A DNA stretch of 55,638 bases, taken from a bacterium. Lineage in GTDB: Bacteria; Bacteroidota; Bacteroidia; Bacteroidales; Muribaculaceae. Both the position numbers and the translations under genes were made by a program. The stretch's first letter is position 1, and every line of letters begins with the position of its first letter. The notes below the pieces were generated by a model. That model searched no databases and was not told where the DNA came from. It saw nothing but the letters and a program-made list of their open reading frames with translations. Positions 26,242 through 33,599 of the stretch are shown here, piece by piece. The stretch is from contig SFTJ01000037.1 in assembly GCA_004563195.1 (NCBI GenBank), forward strand, positions 1 to 55,638, in the 5' to 3' direction.

Positions 26242-26424
26242 ATGATAAAAATTATCACGATCATTATTTTGGCGATAGCATTTATCTTTATGCTGGTGAT
26301 TACCATACCATTAATGGGCATGGGCATCGGGATAGGATTCCTGTTATTCGGCGATTTAATCGTCGGGGGGTATTTCATTTATCTCGTAATTAAAAGATGG
26401 TTAGGAAGAAAAAGAAGATATTGA
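26242..26424 (+). CDS. Small membrane protein
   Basis: A 60-residue protein, almost entirely two hydrophobic helices (IIILAIAFIFMLVITIPLM and IGFLLFGDLIVGGYFIYLV) with a basic tail RWLGRKRRY. The ATG at 26242 touches the AAAGGAG site with no spacer, which is poor. The in-frame ATT at 26251 has a normal 9-base spacer, so a non-standard start is possible. Function unknown. Confidence 0.6.
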   Translation: MIKIITIIILAIAFIFMLVITIPLMGMGIGIGFLLFGDLIVGGYFIYLVIKRWLGRKRRY

Positions 26425-26425
26425 C

Positions 26426-26457
26426 AAGAGGATCTTTATAGATCCTCTTTATTTTTC
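26426..26457 (+). terminator. Terminator
   Basis: AAGAGGATC pairs with GATCCTCTT around a 6-base loop, followed by TTATTTTT. It ends the small membrane gene unit. Confidence 0.85.
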
Positions 26458-26512
26458 CAACGCACAGTCGTCAAAAAGGCTGTGATATTTTCTATGCATG
26501 AAAGGAGCAGCT

Positions 26513-26746
26513 ATGACAATTCTTTGGATTATTATTGGACTTCTCTTCGTATACTCCGTGTATATGACATTCTGGGGCACGAAGACAAATCGCCCGCAGA
26601 TTCCCGTTCACGGAAGTCTCGAAATTGCCGACGGTGATGACGGCGAGTCCCCGTATGTGTTTATGCAAATTGATGTCCCTCCGAATGAATTCAAGACCGG
26701 GGATGTCGTATGTCTCTGTGTACATAAAATCGTTCCGCGAAATTAA
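26513..26746 (+). CDS. Small membrane-anchored protein
   Basis: A 77-residue protein. I chose ATG 26513, 7 bases after GAAAGGAG. Residues 2-22 (TILWIIIGLLFVYSVYMTF) are a membrane helix, followed by an acidic soluble part (DGDDGESPYVFMQIDVPP). The last codons overlap the next CGCGAAA element (…VPRN, stop at 26744). Function unknown. Confidence 0.65.
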   Translation: MTILWIIIGLLFVYSVYMTFWGTKTNRPQIPVHGSLEIADGDDGESPYVFMQIDVPPNEFKTGDVVCLCVHKIVPRN

Positions 26747-26761
26747 TTGCCCCTATTATGG
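26735..26761 (+). promoter_or_regulatory. CGCGAAA element copy 2
   Basis: CCGCGAAATTA, 8 bases, TATTATGG. Its first half overlaps the last codons and stop of the upstream gene. The next gene starts at 26795 after GAAAGGAG. Inferred promoter. Confidence 0.7.
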
Positions 26762-26794
26762 AATCTAAAATTTTTTTGGAAAGGAGTCATACAC

Positions 26795-27196
26795 ATGGAA
26801 GAAAGGGATCAGCTGGAGGTTATCCGCGATACACTCTACGAAAGCATGAGGGCGGAAGAGCCAGGGAGCGAAAAGTATAAGGCTCTCTGCGAGGAATACC
26901 TGAAGGTGTCCAAACACATGGAGGAGATTGAAACTGAACGACGGAAGCGTTCGGCGGAAGACGATCGGGTTCTTTTGGAAGAAAGAGCCTGTCGTCAGCA
27001 GCAGGAAGCATTCGAAGAACAGAAGAAATCGACTCGTGTGGGTTGGGGTCTGACGTTATTCAGCGCATTGATAGGGCCGGTGTGCTATAACACCTGGCTG
27101 AACAGGTCCATCAAGTTTGACATGGAGGGAATCGCGCATTTCCCCAGTGTCCGCAATGTAATGAGTAAAATTCCGATGCCAAAAATCTTTAAATGA
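26795..27196 (+). CDS. Coiled-coil protein with C-terminal membrane segment
   Basis: A 133-residue protein from ATG 26795 (GGAAAGGAG upstream). Residues 1-85 are charged helices (EMRAEEPGSEKYKALCEEY-like and ETERRKRSAEDDRVLLEE), then WGLTLFSALIGPVCY could enter the membrane, then a short tail. Similar helix-plus-anchor proteins are frequent in gut phages. Function unknown. Confidence 0.6.
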   Translation: MEERDQLEVIRDTLYESMRAEEPGSEKYKALCEEYLKVSKHMEEIETERRKRSAEDDRVLLEERACRQQQEAFEEQKKSTRVGWGLTLFSALIGPVCYNTWLNRSIKFDMEGIAHFPSVRNVMSKIPMPKIFK

Positions 27197-27204
27197 CTTA
27201 CTTT

Positions 27205-27231
27205 CCGCGAAAAAATGTGATCATGTTATGG
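27205..27231 (+). promoter_or_regulatory. CGCGAAA element copy 3
   Basis: CCGCGAAAAAA, 8 bases, TGTTATGG, located 8 bases after the upstream stop. TTTAAGGAGGG and the gene at 27257 follow. Inferred promoter. Confidence 0.72.
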
Positions 27232-27256
27232 ATTATATTTAAGGAGGGCGTATGCA

Positions 27257-27442
27257 ATGACATACAAACAGATTGAAGGCGCAAGAGAAGTACGACTGTG
27301 GGTCACACAGCTCGTCATTCCAGGTATTGCACTTGGTTTGGCAGTTACGAAACCTGAGACGATTTCGAAGGCAGTAAACAATGTTAAATGGAAGGCGCGT
27401 GTTCTGAAGGAGAAAATCCAAGACAAGATGCAGAGACCTTAA
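27257..27442 (+). CDS. Small membrane protein
   Basis: A 61-residue protein with one hydrophobic segment (WVTQLVIPGIALGLAV) followed by a basic tail (KWKARVLKEKIQDKMQRP). It starts after AAGGAGG. Its last codons CAG AGA CCT and stop TAA form the 5' arm and loop of the terminator that follows. Function unknown. Confidence 0.6.
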   Translation: MTYKQIEGAREVRLWVTQLVIPGIALGLAVTKPETISKAVNNVKWKARVLKEKIQDKMQRP

Positions 27443-27459
27443 TCGGGTCTCTGTTTTTC
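27431..27459 (+). terminator. Terminator with stop codon in the loop
   Basis: CAGAGACC pairs with GGGTCTCTG. The loop contains the TAA stop of the upstream gene. A T run follows and leads into the next CGCGAAA element. Confidence 0.85.
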
Positions 27460-27485
27460 CGCGAAAAAATCTCGCCCCTTTATGG
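27459..27485 (+). promoter_or_regulatory. CGCGAAA element copy 4
   Basis: CCGCGAAAAAA, 8 bases, CTTTATGG, immediately after the terminator T run. The gene at 27535 follows with GAAAAGGAG. Inferred promoter. Confidence 0.72.
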
Positions 27486-27534
27486 AAGCGAGCAAACACA
27501 AAACTTCAAAAACATTTTGAAAAGGAGAATAGTT

Positions 27535-27678
27535 ATGGAAAAGCTTAACAACACTTGGAAGATGGTCATTGGGCTGAGCATTTACGGTGTATGTATGGCG
27601 GGAGGCTGGTTCGCCGGACGAATTGTCGGCGAAGTTATTGGTGAGTGGGCCGCAAACAAACTGATTAAAGAGGGTTAA
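27535..27678 (+). CDS. Tiny membrane protein
   Basis: A 47-residue protein (MEKLNNTWKMVIGLSIYGVC...). A glycine-rich hydrophobic segment (MVIGLSIYGVCMAGGWFAG) spans the membrane. AAAAGGAG lies 8 bases upstream. The final KEG and stop are part of the following terminator. Function unknown. Confidence 0.6.
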   Translation: MEKLNNTWKMVIGLSIYGVCMAGGWFAGRIVGEVIGEWAANKLIKEG

Positions 27679-27698
27679 TCAACCCTCTTTAATTTTTT
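27667..27698 (+). terminator. Terminator with stop codon in the loop
   Basis: AAAGAGGGTT pairs with AACCCTCTTT. The stop TAA of the upstream gene spans the stem-loop junction. AATTTTTT follows. Confidence 0.88.
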
Positions 27699-27716
27699 GG
27701 AAGGAGATAATTCAAA

Positions 27717-27932
27717 ATGTCGGAGGAGTTTTCCTTGAATCTCGGACAGTCATTTATACAGAAAATCGCAGAAAAGATTATACGCCGTGCGATAATAAAA
27801 TCCCTCAATATTACGCCGGAAATTGAATTAAAGGACCTGCATGCATGGTCTGACGGTGATCGTATGACTGTCCTTTTAACCACTCGGGTGGAATTAGGTA
27901 AAGATGATATTTTGAAACTTATCAAGCTGTAA
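27717..27932 (+). CDS. Small hypothetical protein
   Basis: A 71-residue protein after GAAGGAG. Mixed helix-strand sequence (NLGQSFIQKIAEKIIRRAIIK, then DGDRMTVLLTTRVELGKDDI). No domain recognised. It is co-transcribed with the DUF6353-like gene 10 bases downstream. Confidence 0.55.
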   Translation: MSEEFSLNLGQSFIQKIAEKIIRRAIIKSLNITPEIELKDLHAWSDGDRMTVLLTTRVELGKDDILKLIKL

Positions 27933-27942
27933 AGGAGAAAAA

Positions 27943-28671
27943 ATGAAACACTTTTTTCGAAAAAATGGATCTTTGATTCTGACTTGTATCGGTGCAGTGG
28001 GAGTTGTTGCAACAGCGATCTCCGCAGCGACATGCACGCCAAAGGCGATGGATATTTTATACGATTGTGAAAAAGAAAATGAGGATAAGATACACACGGC
28101 GCTTCGTGTCGCCCCAGCTTATATTCCCGCTGCCGGCATTGCAATCGGTACGATCGTCTGTATCTTTGGAGCTAATGCACTGAACCGCCATCAGCAGGCG
28201 ATGCTTATCAGCGCGTACGGTTATCTGGACCAGACGTATCGTAAGTATCGCCAGCAGGTAAAAGCCATCTGCGGAGAGGATACAGAAAAGGAAGTCAATA
28301 AAGCAGCGATGGAGAGCATCCGGGAAATGGATCTTACGACGAGATCTCGTACGAACGAGAAATGCCTTTTCTATGATGAGATTTCTAATCGATACTTTGA
28401 GCGCTCCATGCTCGAAGTCACAGAAGCGGAGCTTCACCTAAATCGAAACTATCAGCTTCGAGGATATTGTGAGCTGAATGAACTATATGAATTTCTTGGT
28501 TTGGAGCCGACAGAGTATGGCGCGACAGTCGGCTGGGGTATGGGTGTTGGCTTCGATCTCTATGGATACAGCTGGATCGATTTCGAGCACGACCTTGTGA
28601 CCATGCCGGACGGAATGGAGTGCTTTGTTCTTGATATGCCGTTTCTGCCGACCCCAGACTTTATGGATTGA
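27943..28671 (+). CDS. DUF6353-like membrane protein, paralogue 1
   Basis: A 242-residue protein. Two hydrophobic segments near the N-terminus (LILTCIGAVGVVATAISAAT and IPAAGIAIGTIVCIFGANAL) flank a CTPKAM motif. The soluble C-terminal part holds Y(R/K)(K/R)YRQQV and a LNELYEFLGLEPTEYGATVGW segment. The same plan recurs at 29220 and 31238. This family is widespread in gut phages without a known function. A membrane-bound complex is likely. Confidence 0.7.
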   Translation: MKHFFRKNGSLILTCIGAVGVVATAISAATCTPKAMDILYDCEKENEDKIHTALRVAPAYIPAAGIAIGTIVCIFGANALNRHQQAMLISAYGYLDQTYRKYRQQVKAICGEDTEKEVNKAAMESIREMDLTTRSRTNEKCLFYDEISNRYFERSMLEVTEAELHLNRNYQLRGYCELNELYEFLGLEPTEYGATVGWGMGVGFDLYGYSWIDFEHDLVTMPDGMECFVLDMPFLPTPDFMD

Positions 28672-28698
28672 CCGCGAAAAAATTTGCGGCTATTACGG
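28672..28698 (+). promoter_or_regulatory. CGCGAAA element copy 5
   Basis: CCGCGAAAAAA, 8 bases, TATTACGG, starting directly after the TGA stop of the upstream gene and running into AAAGGAG. Inferred promoter. Confidence 0.72.
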
Positions 28699-28713
28699 AA
28701 AGGAGTGACTTGT

Positions 28714-28884
28714 ATGAACAAAAATCTTAAAATCGGAACAACAATCGTTACTATCCTTGGCCTGGGCGTCAATCTGGCGCTGAATTGGCTGGAGGAGAAG
28801 GAGCGAGAGGTAATGAAACAGGAAATAAAGGATGAGATCATGACAGAACTCAATTCTGAAAACGAGGACGAAGAGGAATCTTAA
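28714..28884 (+). CDS. Tiny membrane protein with acidic tail
   Basis: A 56-residue protein: one hydrophobic segment (GTTIVTILGLGVNLALNWL) then a highly charged helix ending in an acidic tail. GAAAGGAG precedes the start. The last codons and stop lie in a terminator stem and loop. Function unknown. Confidence 0.6.
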   Translation: MNKNLKIGTTIVTILGLGVNLALNWLEEKEREVMKQEIKDEIMTELNSENEDEEES

Positions 28885-28904
28885 ATGGATTCCTCTTTTC
28901 TTCT
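28871..28904 (+). terminator. Terminator with stop codon in the loop
   Basis: AAGAGGAATC pairs with GATTCCTCTT around a loop containing the upstream stop TAA and the ATG of the next gene (28885). A pyrimidine-rich TTCTTCTTT tail follows. Confidence 0.75.
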
Positions 28905-29223
28905 TTATCGGGAGTATATGAACAGCTATGCGATCGGAAAGATAATACTGTATCAGGATGCAAAATATTCGGTGCCGCCGGTGTCGGAATGCAAATACGA
29001 GTTTTTTGTCTGGTCATTGAAACGATGGGTTTGTAACGAGATTATTGCCCGTATTGTCGAGTCGGATAATGACTCGGTCACGGGGGTTATCCGATCGTTC
29101 ATTCAGGAACTGGAGTCGTTTGATCGGGACTCACAAATTTACACTCATAAGATATATTTTTCGATCGCAGCTCTCGAAGCAAAAAATATCCTGAAAATAT
29201 TTAGCAAAGGAGATTCAAAATGA
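28885..29223 (+). CDS. Hypothetical protein starting inside a terminator loop
   Basis: A 112-residue protein if started at ATG 28885, which lies in the loop of the hairpin at 28871-28897. An alternative start is ATG 28918 (MNSYAIGKII), with GGGAG just upstream. Mixed helical sequence, no known domain. Its end overlaps the start of the next DUF6353-like gene by 4 bases. Confidence 0.55.
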   Translation: MDSSFLLYREYMNSYAIGKIILYQDAKYSVPPVSECKYEFFVWSLKRWVCNEIIARIVESDNDSVTGVIRSFIQELESFDRDSQIYTHKIYFSIAALEAKNILKIFSKGDSK

Positions 29224-30005
29224 AGACAGTGCCCTTAAATGCAGCATTCCGGGATCTCGGAAAGTATATTTCCCGGAATTCGCCCTCGATCCTCACCGGG
29301 TTGGGAATCGGTTTGGGTGTAGCGTCGACGGTTCTCGCAGTAACCGCTACTCCGAAGGCCGTACGGCTTCTGGAAGAAAAGAAAAAAGAAGAGAAGAAGG
29401 AAAAGCTTACAGTCATCGAAACAGTAAAGACGGCTGGCGCTTGTTATATTCCGGCGGTACTTGCTGCTGCAGGATCAATCTATTGCATCGTGAGCGCCAA
29501 TGCTCGATTTAGCAAACGTAATGCGATCCTTGCGACAGCGTATGCTCTGTCGGAACGTGATCTTCGAGAATATCGTGACAAGGTGAAAGAGACCGTCGGC
29601 GAAAAGAAAGAAAAAGAAATTCGGGGGAAAATCGCAAAGGATCACATCCTGAACAACCCCGCAGAGCCGAATCACATTTTCACACCGGAGGGCGGTAAGA
29701 CACTATGCTATGATAACTGGACCGGACGATATTTCATGTCTGACATGGAATCTCTCCGAAGATGCGAAAATGAGCTGAATTCTCGAATTCTTAAAGAGCA
29801 GTTTGTATCACTGAATGAGTTGTACGATCTGCTTCATTTGGAAGGAATCAAAATGGGGGAGGATTTTGGATGGAATTATGATGGGCTCCATGACGAGCTC
29901 ATCCATTTTAGCTATTTCTCCCAACTTGACCGGGATGGAAACCCGTGTTTGGTTCTGGATTATGAAGCGGAACCATATGATGTATGCCAGCGAATCGGTT
30001 GGTAA
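29220..30005 (+). CDS. DUF6353-like membrane protein, paralogue 2
   Basis: A 261-residue protein with the same plan as the gene at 27943: a hydrophobic segment (GLGIGLGVASTVLAVTATPKA), a charged linker of Lys/Glu, a second segment (IPAVLAAAGSIYCIVSAN), then a soluble domain with the LNELYDLLHLEGIKMGEDFGW pattern. The ribosome site AAAGGAG lies within the end of the previous gene. Function unknown. Confidence 0.7.
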   Translation: MKTVPLNAAFRDLGKYISRNSPSILTGLGIGLGVASTVLAVTATPKAVRLLEEKKKEEKKEKLTVIETVKTAGACYIPAVLAAAGSIYCIVSANARFSKRNAILATAYALSERDLREYRDKVKETVGEKKEKEIRGKIAKDHILNNPAEPNHIFTPEGGKTLCYDNWTGRYFMSDMESLRRCENELNSRILKEQFVSLNELYDLLHLEGIKMGEDFGWNYDGLHDELIHFSYFSQLDRDGNPCLVLDYEAEPYDVCQRIGW

Positions 30006-30032
30006 TCGCGAAAAAATTTGATTATATTATGG
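30006..30032 (+). promoter_or_regulatory. CGCGAAA element copy 6
   Basis: TCGCGAAAAAA, 8 bases, TATTATGG, directly after the TAA stop of the upstream gene. TTTAGGAGG and the gene at 30070 follow. Inferred promoter. Confidence 0.72.
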
Positions 30033-30069
30033 AAGAAATCCAAAAATTATTATTTAGGAGGTCAATACA

Positions 30070-30354
30070 ATGAACGAAGAGATGAACAAGGAAGTCGAGC
30101 TGACTCAGGAAGAGGAAGAGGAAATTGAACGCTATGACGGCGATTTGAATCCTGCGAGTCTGGCACTTACGGCGGTTGTCGGTAGTCTTTCTGTCATCGG
30201 TGGGATCACCGTTGGTAAGAAGATCTACGAGAAGGCGCTGAAGCCCGGATTCTGCAGAATCAAATGCGCGATCAGCGAGAAGATTTCGGAAGCGAAAGCC
30301 AAGAAAGCTCAGACTGTTGAGGAACTCGAAGTCGTTGAGGATGACGAAGAGTAA
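30070..30354 (+). CDS. Small membrane protein with acidic termini
   Basis: A 94-residue protein: an acidic start (EVELTQEEEEEIERYDGD), one hydrophobic segment (ASLALTAVVGSLSVIGGITVG), a basic middle and an acidic end (VEVVEDDEE-like). It has AGGAGG upstream. Function unknown. Confidence 0.62.
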   Translation: MNEEMNKEVELTQEEEEEIERYDGDLNPASLALTAVVGSLSVIGGITVGKKIYEKALKPGFCRIKCAISEKISEAKAKKAQTVEELEVVEDDEE

Positions 30355-30373
30355 CAATTTGGTTTCGACCAAG

Positions 30374-30411
30374 GGGAGGATACCTTAAAAGGTGTTCTCC
30401 CTTTATTTTTC
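30374..30411 (+). terminator. Terminator
   Basis: An 11-bp stem, GGGAGGATACC with GGTGTTCTCCC, followed by TTTATTTTT. It ends the preceding unit. Confidence 0.88.
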
Positions 30412-30429
30412 AACCAGAAGGAGGGCGTC

Positions 30430-30621
30430 ATGGGTCGTTATATTTACAACGGGCCGGTGCTGTGTTTTGACAAGGTCGTAGCAAGCAAATGGAAAGCAGA
30501 AACGACTGCGGTTTCTGAAGCAAAAGCGCGAAGCAATATGATATTTCAATACAAAAAGATCGCGGGGCTTGCACCATACGCCAAGGTGACGCTCCCGGGA
30601 AAAATTACACTCTCAAACTGA
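30430..30621 (+). CDS. Conserved small gut-phage protein
   Basis: A 63-residue protein opening MGRYIYNGPVLCFDKVVAS and containing SEAKARSNMIFQYKK and a C-terminal LPGKI. I recognise this pattern as a conserved small protein of gut phages, but its function is not known to me. It precedes the next gene by 14 bases, in a likely operon. Confidence 0.62.
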   Translation: MGRYIYNGPVLCFDKVVASKWKAETTAVSEAKARSNMIFQYKKIAGLAPYAKVTLPGKITLSN

Positions 30622-30635
30622 AAGGAATTATATTT

Positions 30636-31226
30636 ATGGACGATTTGACCACCTTGAAGGGAAATTCCCATAAATCGAAAGAGGCTCTTCCAGAAAAGAA
30701 AGTTGAGAAAGTCATCACGGGTGAAGCGAGAACTAAAAAGAAAACTGAACTCGAAAAAATGGCTGACACATTTCTTGTGGAAGACCGAAGCAAGGCCCGG
30801 GATCACATCATAAACGATCTTCTGGTTCCGGCGGTGAAGAACTTCATCATCGATATGATCACGGTTCTGCTGAAGGGCAGCTCCAGTTCCGGTTCATCTG
30901 CAAGAACGGTCGATCGGGTGTCTTACCGAAATTATGATCGCGATTATGATCGAAATCGAGTGGTTGCGTCTACGGCACGAAGAGCATACGCCTACGACGA
31001 TGTTGTTCTGAAAAATCGTGGAGATGCAGAAATGATTCTTGACCAGATGCGTGATGTGATCTATACGTACGGGTTCGCGTCGATTGCAGATCTCTACGAA
31101 TTCGCCGGACTTAAGTCCAATTACACGGATACAAAATATGGATGGTCGGACCTCCGTGACGCGGATATTTTAGAAGTCCGTGGTGAATGGTTGATCAAAA
31201 TGCCTCGGGTAACCCCGATTAATTGA
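30636..31226 (+). CDS. Conserved gut-phage protein with amphipathic middle
   Basis: A 196-residue protein. A basic, charged N-terminus (EKKVEKVITGEARTKKKTE) precedes KNFIIDMITVLLKGSSSSG, which may contact membrane, then a Tyr/Arg/Asp-rich segment (RNYDRDYDRNR), then a globular end (DLYEFAGLKSNYTDTKYGW) that resembles the C-terminal DLYEF/LNELY region of the DUF6353-like proteins. The likeness suggests a shared C-terminal domain. Function unknown. Confidence 0.6.
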   Translation: MDDLTTLKGNSHKSKEALPEKKVEKVITGEARTKKKTELEKMADTFLVEDRSKARDHIINDLLVPAVKNFIIDMITVLLKGSSSSGSSARTVDRVSYRNYDRDYDRNRVVASTARRAYAYDDVVLKNRGDAEMILDQMRDVIYTYGFASIADLYEFAGLKSNYTDTKYGWSDLRDADILEVRGEWLIKMPRVTPIN

Positions 31227-31237
31227 AAGGAGTCAAA

Positions 31238-32179
31238 ATGAAAACGAACAAAATTATGAAAAAGGCATCCGGTATGATTCGCAAAACCGGATTTAAGCTT
31301 CGGCAGAGTAGTCCCGAGATCCTCATCGTCGGAGGTATCATCGGTGTGATCGGAAGCGCGGTTATGGCCTGCAAGGCTACGACTAAGGTCAGCGAAATTC
31401 AGGACAAAACCGACAAACAGCTTGCCGCGGCGGAAGAGGCTCTGGCGAAGCACGCGGATATTTACTCGGAAGAAGACTACAAGAAGGATAAGTTGATCAT
31501 CCGTGCTCATCAGGTCGTTGACTATGCGAAGCTTTATGGGCCTTCGATCGTTTGCGGTGCGCTTTCTATCAGCTGCATCGTCGGAAGCCATGTGATTCTC
31601 AAGAAGCGTAATCTGGCACTCAGCGCGGCATACGCTACGATCGACAAGGCGTTTAAGGAATATCGCGGGCGTGTTGCGGAGAAGTATGGCGATGATATCG
31701 ACAAGGAGCTTCGCTATAACGTGAAAAAGCTCGTAACAGAAGAGAAGGTCAAGACTGAAGACGGTAAAACCAAGAAGGTTAAAAACACCACCAATTATAT
31801 TGATGGCGAATACAGCGACTATTACCGAATTTTCGATGAATCAAATAAATATTTCGAACGAAACCCTCAGTTGAATCGGGCTTTTCTAAGATGCCATGAA
31901 CAATATGCAACGGATAAGCTTCGTTCGCAGGGCTATCTGTTCCTGAATGATGTTTATAAGGATCTTGGGTTTAAGCCTACGCGAGAAGGCGCTATTGTCG
32001 GTTGGGTATTAGACCCGGATTCTAACGAAAGCGATAACTATGTCGATTTTGGAGTCTTTGAATCTCAGCGCCCGAAAGCAAAGGATTTTGTCAACGGATA
32101 CGAGTATTCGGTGGTCCTTGATTTTAATGTCGACGGGCCGATTCTTGATCGGTTCGCAAAATTTGCGAAGGATTGGTGA
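31238..32179 (+). CDS. DUF6353-like membrane protein, paralogue 3
   Basis: A 313-residue protein from ATG 31238 (GAAAGGAG upstream). Two hydrophobic segments (ILIVGGIIGVIGSAVMACKA and GPSIVCGALSISCIVGSHV) and the soluble tail with LNDVYKDLGFKPTREGAIVGW match the genes at 27943 and 29220. It has a longer Lys-rich insert (TEEKVKTEDGKTKKVKNT). It overlaps the next gene at GTGA. Three diverged copies within 4 kb suggest a hetero-oligomer. Confidence 0.7.
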   Translation: MKTNKIMKKASGMIRKTGFKLRQSSPEILIVGGIIGVIGSAVMACKATTKVSEIQDKTDKQLAAAEEALAKHADIYSEEDYKKDKLIIRAHQVVDYAKLYGPSIVCGALSISCIVGSHVILKKRNLALSAAYATIDKAFKEYRGRVAEKYGDDIDKELRYNVKKLVTEEKVKTEDGKTKKVKNTTNYIDGEYSDYYRIFDESNKYFERNPQLNRAFLRCHEQYATDKLRSQGYLFLNDVYKDLGFKPTREGAIVGWVLDPDSNESDNYVDFGVFESQRPKAKDFVNGYEYSVVLDFNVDGPILDRFAKFAKDW

Positions 32180-32835
32180 AGAATTTGAAGAAGGGGATTT
32201 TCTACTTCCTTGCGGGAGCGGTTATCGGCGCCGTTCCCGCCTGGCTTCTTGCCAAGAAAAAGTATGAGCGTATTGCAAACAATGCAATCGCAGAAGTAAA
32301 GGAAACATACGCCAAGCGCCGAGAGCAAGATATTCTGGCCGAGAAAGCCCGCACCAAGCCGCCGCTGGAGGAGCTTGTGAAGAAGGTGCATGAAGAGGTT
32401 GACACGGACACGGACGAATCAGATCTGGAAGAAATGAAGGAAATCATCGAGACCAATGGTTATGCCGAAGACGGTACGTACAACGGCTATGAACGCCCCA
32501 CACTGGAAGAGCGCCTGGATGCTACTCCGTACGTTATCAGCCCGGAAATGTTTGGCGAAGTCTATGGTCCCGGGAATACCCACACGATGACTTACTATTC
32601 TAACGGTGTCCTTGTGGACGACGCGAGCGGCATGATCGAGGATATCGAAGCCATGATCGGGATGGACGCACTCAACCACTTCGGCGATTATGAACGCGAC
32701 ATTGTCCATGTGAGAAATGACCGATACATGATGGATATCGAAGTCTGCCTCGATCCGGGGACGTACGAAGACGTCGGCGGAATCAACGAAAAGCCGTATA
32801 ATCCGGAGGACGACTTTGACGAGGTAGACGAATGA
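32176..32835 (+). CDS. Membrane-anchored acidic protein
   Basis: A 219-residue protein. The GTG at 32176 overlaps the upstream TGA. TTG 32173 and TTG 32185 are alternatives. The N-terminus (GIFYFLAGAVIGAVPAWLLA) is a membrane anchor, followed by a charged helix and a soluble domain (ISPEMFGEVYGPGNTHTM) found in similar gut-phage proteins. The C-terminus is acidic (DDFDEVDE). Function unknown. Confidence 0.62.
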   Translation: MKNLKKGIFYFLAGAVIGAVPAWLLAKKKYERIANNAIAEVKETYAKRREQDILAEKARTKPPLEELVKKVHEEVDTDTDESDLEEMKEIIETNGYAEDGTYNGYERPTLEERLDATPYVISPEMFGEVYGPGNTHTMTYYSNGVLVDDASGMIEDIEAMIGMDALNHFGDYERDIVHVRNDRYMMDIEVCLDPGTYEDVGGINEKPYNPEDDFDEVDE

Positions 32836-33383
32836 CAGACAGCGAGCTGATCAATGCATATTTTGAGTGGATGTATCAGCTCGTTTGCGATGATTTCAAC
32901 AAGCGTCTATCTTTTCGGAAACTCTTAGCCCGATTGTATGATGCCGACTTCCAGTATTCGCTTCCCATGGATGAAAACCGGGAAACGGATGGCATACGTC
33001 TGCGTTATCGATTCGGGCAGGAGTGTTCGTACGACGATCGAATTATTGCGACTTGTCTGGACAATCGGCCGTGCAGTATTCTGGAAATGATGATCGCGCT
33101 GTCTCTTCGGTGCGAGGAATTCATCATGATTGATTCACATTACGGGAATCGAACTGGGCAATGGTTCTGGAACATGATCAGCAGTCTCGGACTGGGCGGC
33201 ATGACAGATGAAAAGTTTAACCGGGACTATGTAACAAGAGTCATAGAAAACTTCAACAATCGTCGTTATGCCGCAGATGGGCAGGGAAGTCTGTTCCGAG
33301 TCCAAAGGAATGATGTTGACATGCGCAAGCTGGACATCTGGTATCAGATGCAGGCCTATCTAAATGATATTTTAGAAATCTGA
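32832..33383 (+). CDS. Conserved hypothetical phage protein
   Basis: A 183-residue soluble protein (ATGA overlap with the previous gene). Motifs such as SILEMMIALSLRCEEFIM, WFWNMISSLGLGGM and MRKLDIWYQMQAYLN recur in gut phages near replication genes, but I know of no function. It is translated together with its neighbours in the operon leading to the polymerase. Confidence 0.62.
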   Translation: MTDSELINAYFEWMYQLVCDDFNKRLSFRKLLARLYDADFQYSLPMDENRETDGIRLRYRFGQECSYDDRIIATCLDNRPCSILEMMIALSLRCEEFIMIDSHYGNRTGQWFWNMISSLGLGGMTDEKFNRDYVTRVIENFNNRRYAADGQGSLFRVQRNDVDMRKLDIWYQMQAYLNDILEI

Positions 33384-33395
33384 AAGGAGATAAAC

Positions 33396-33590
33396 ATGGA
33401 ACAGAAAACGATCCGTATCCTTATGACGGACAGCAAGAGCTTGGAGCGCCTTTGGCGCGGTATTCGACGCAATCGGACGGCGATCGGTCTTATGGCTCTT
33501 GCGCTGGGGCTGGTAGAGCTTCAGGTCAAGTTTCTGGAGAACAATCTGTATCATCACATTAAGGAGTACCATCGAACGGAAGGGGATTAA
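33396..33590 (+). CDS. Small membrane protein
   Basis: A 64-residue protein with a basic N-terminus, a hydrophobic segment (AIGLMALALGLVELQVKFL) and a polar tail. GAAAGGAG precedes it. Position just before the polymerase gene. Function unknown. Confidence 0.6.
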   Translation: MEQKTIRILMTDSKSLERLWRGIRRNRTAIGLMALALGLVELQVKFLENNLYHHIKEYHRTEGD

Positions 33591-33599
33591 TGATATTCT

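Noticed and set aside
26470..26506. CGCGAAA-like sequence before the gene at 26513 (TCGTCAAAAAG...CTATG)
   Set aside because: The spacing differs and the CGCG core is missing, so it was not counted.
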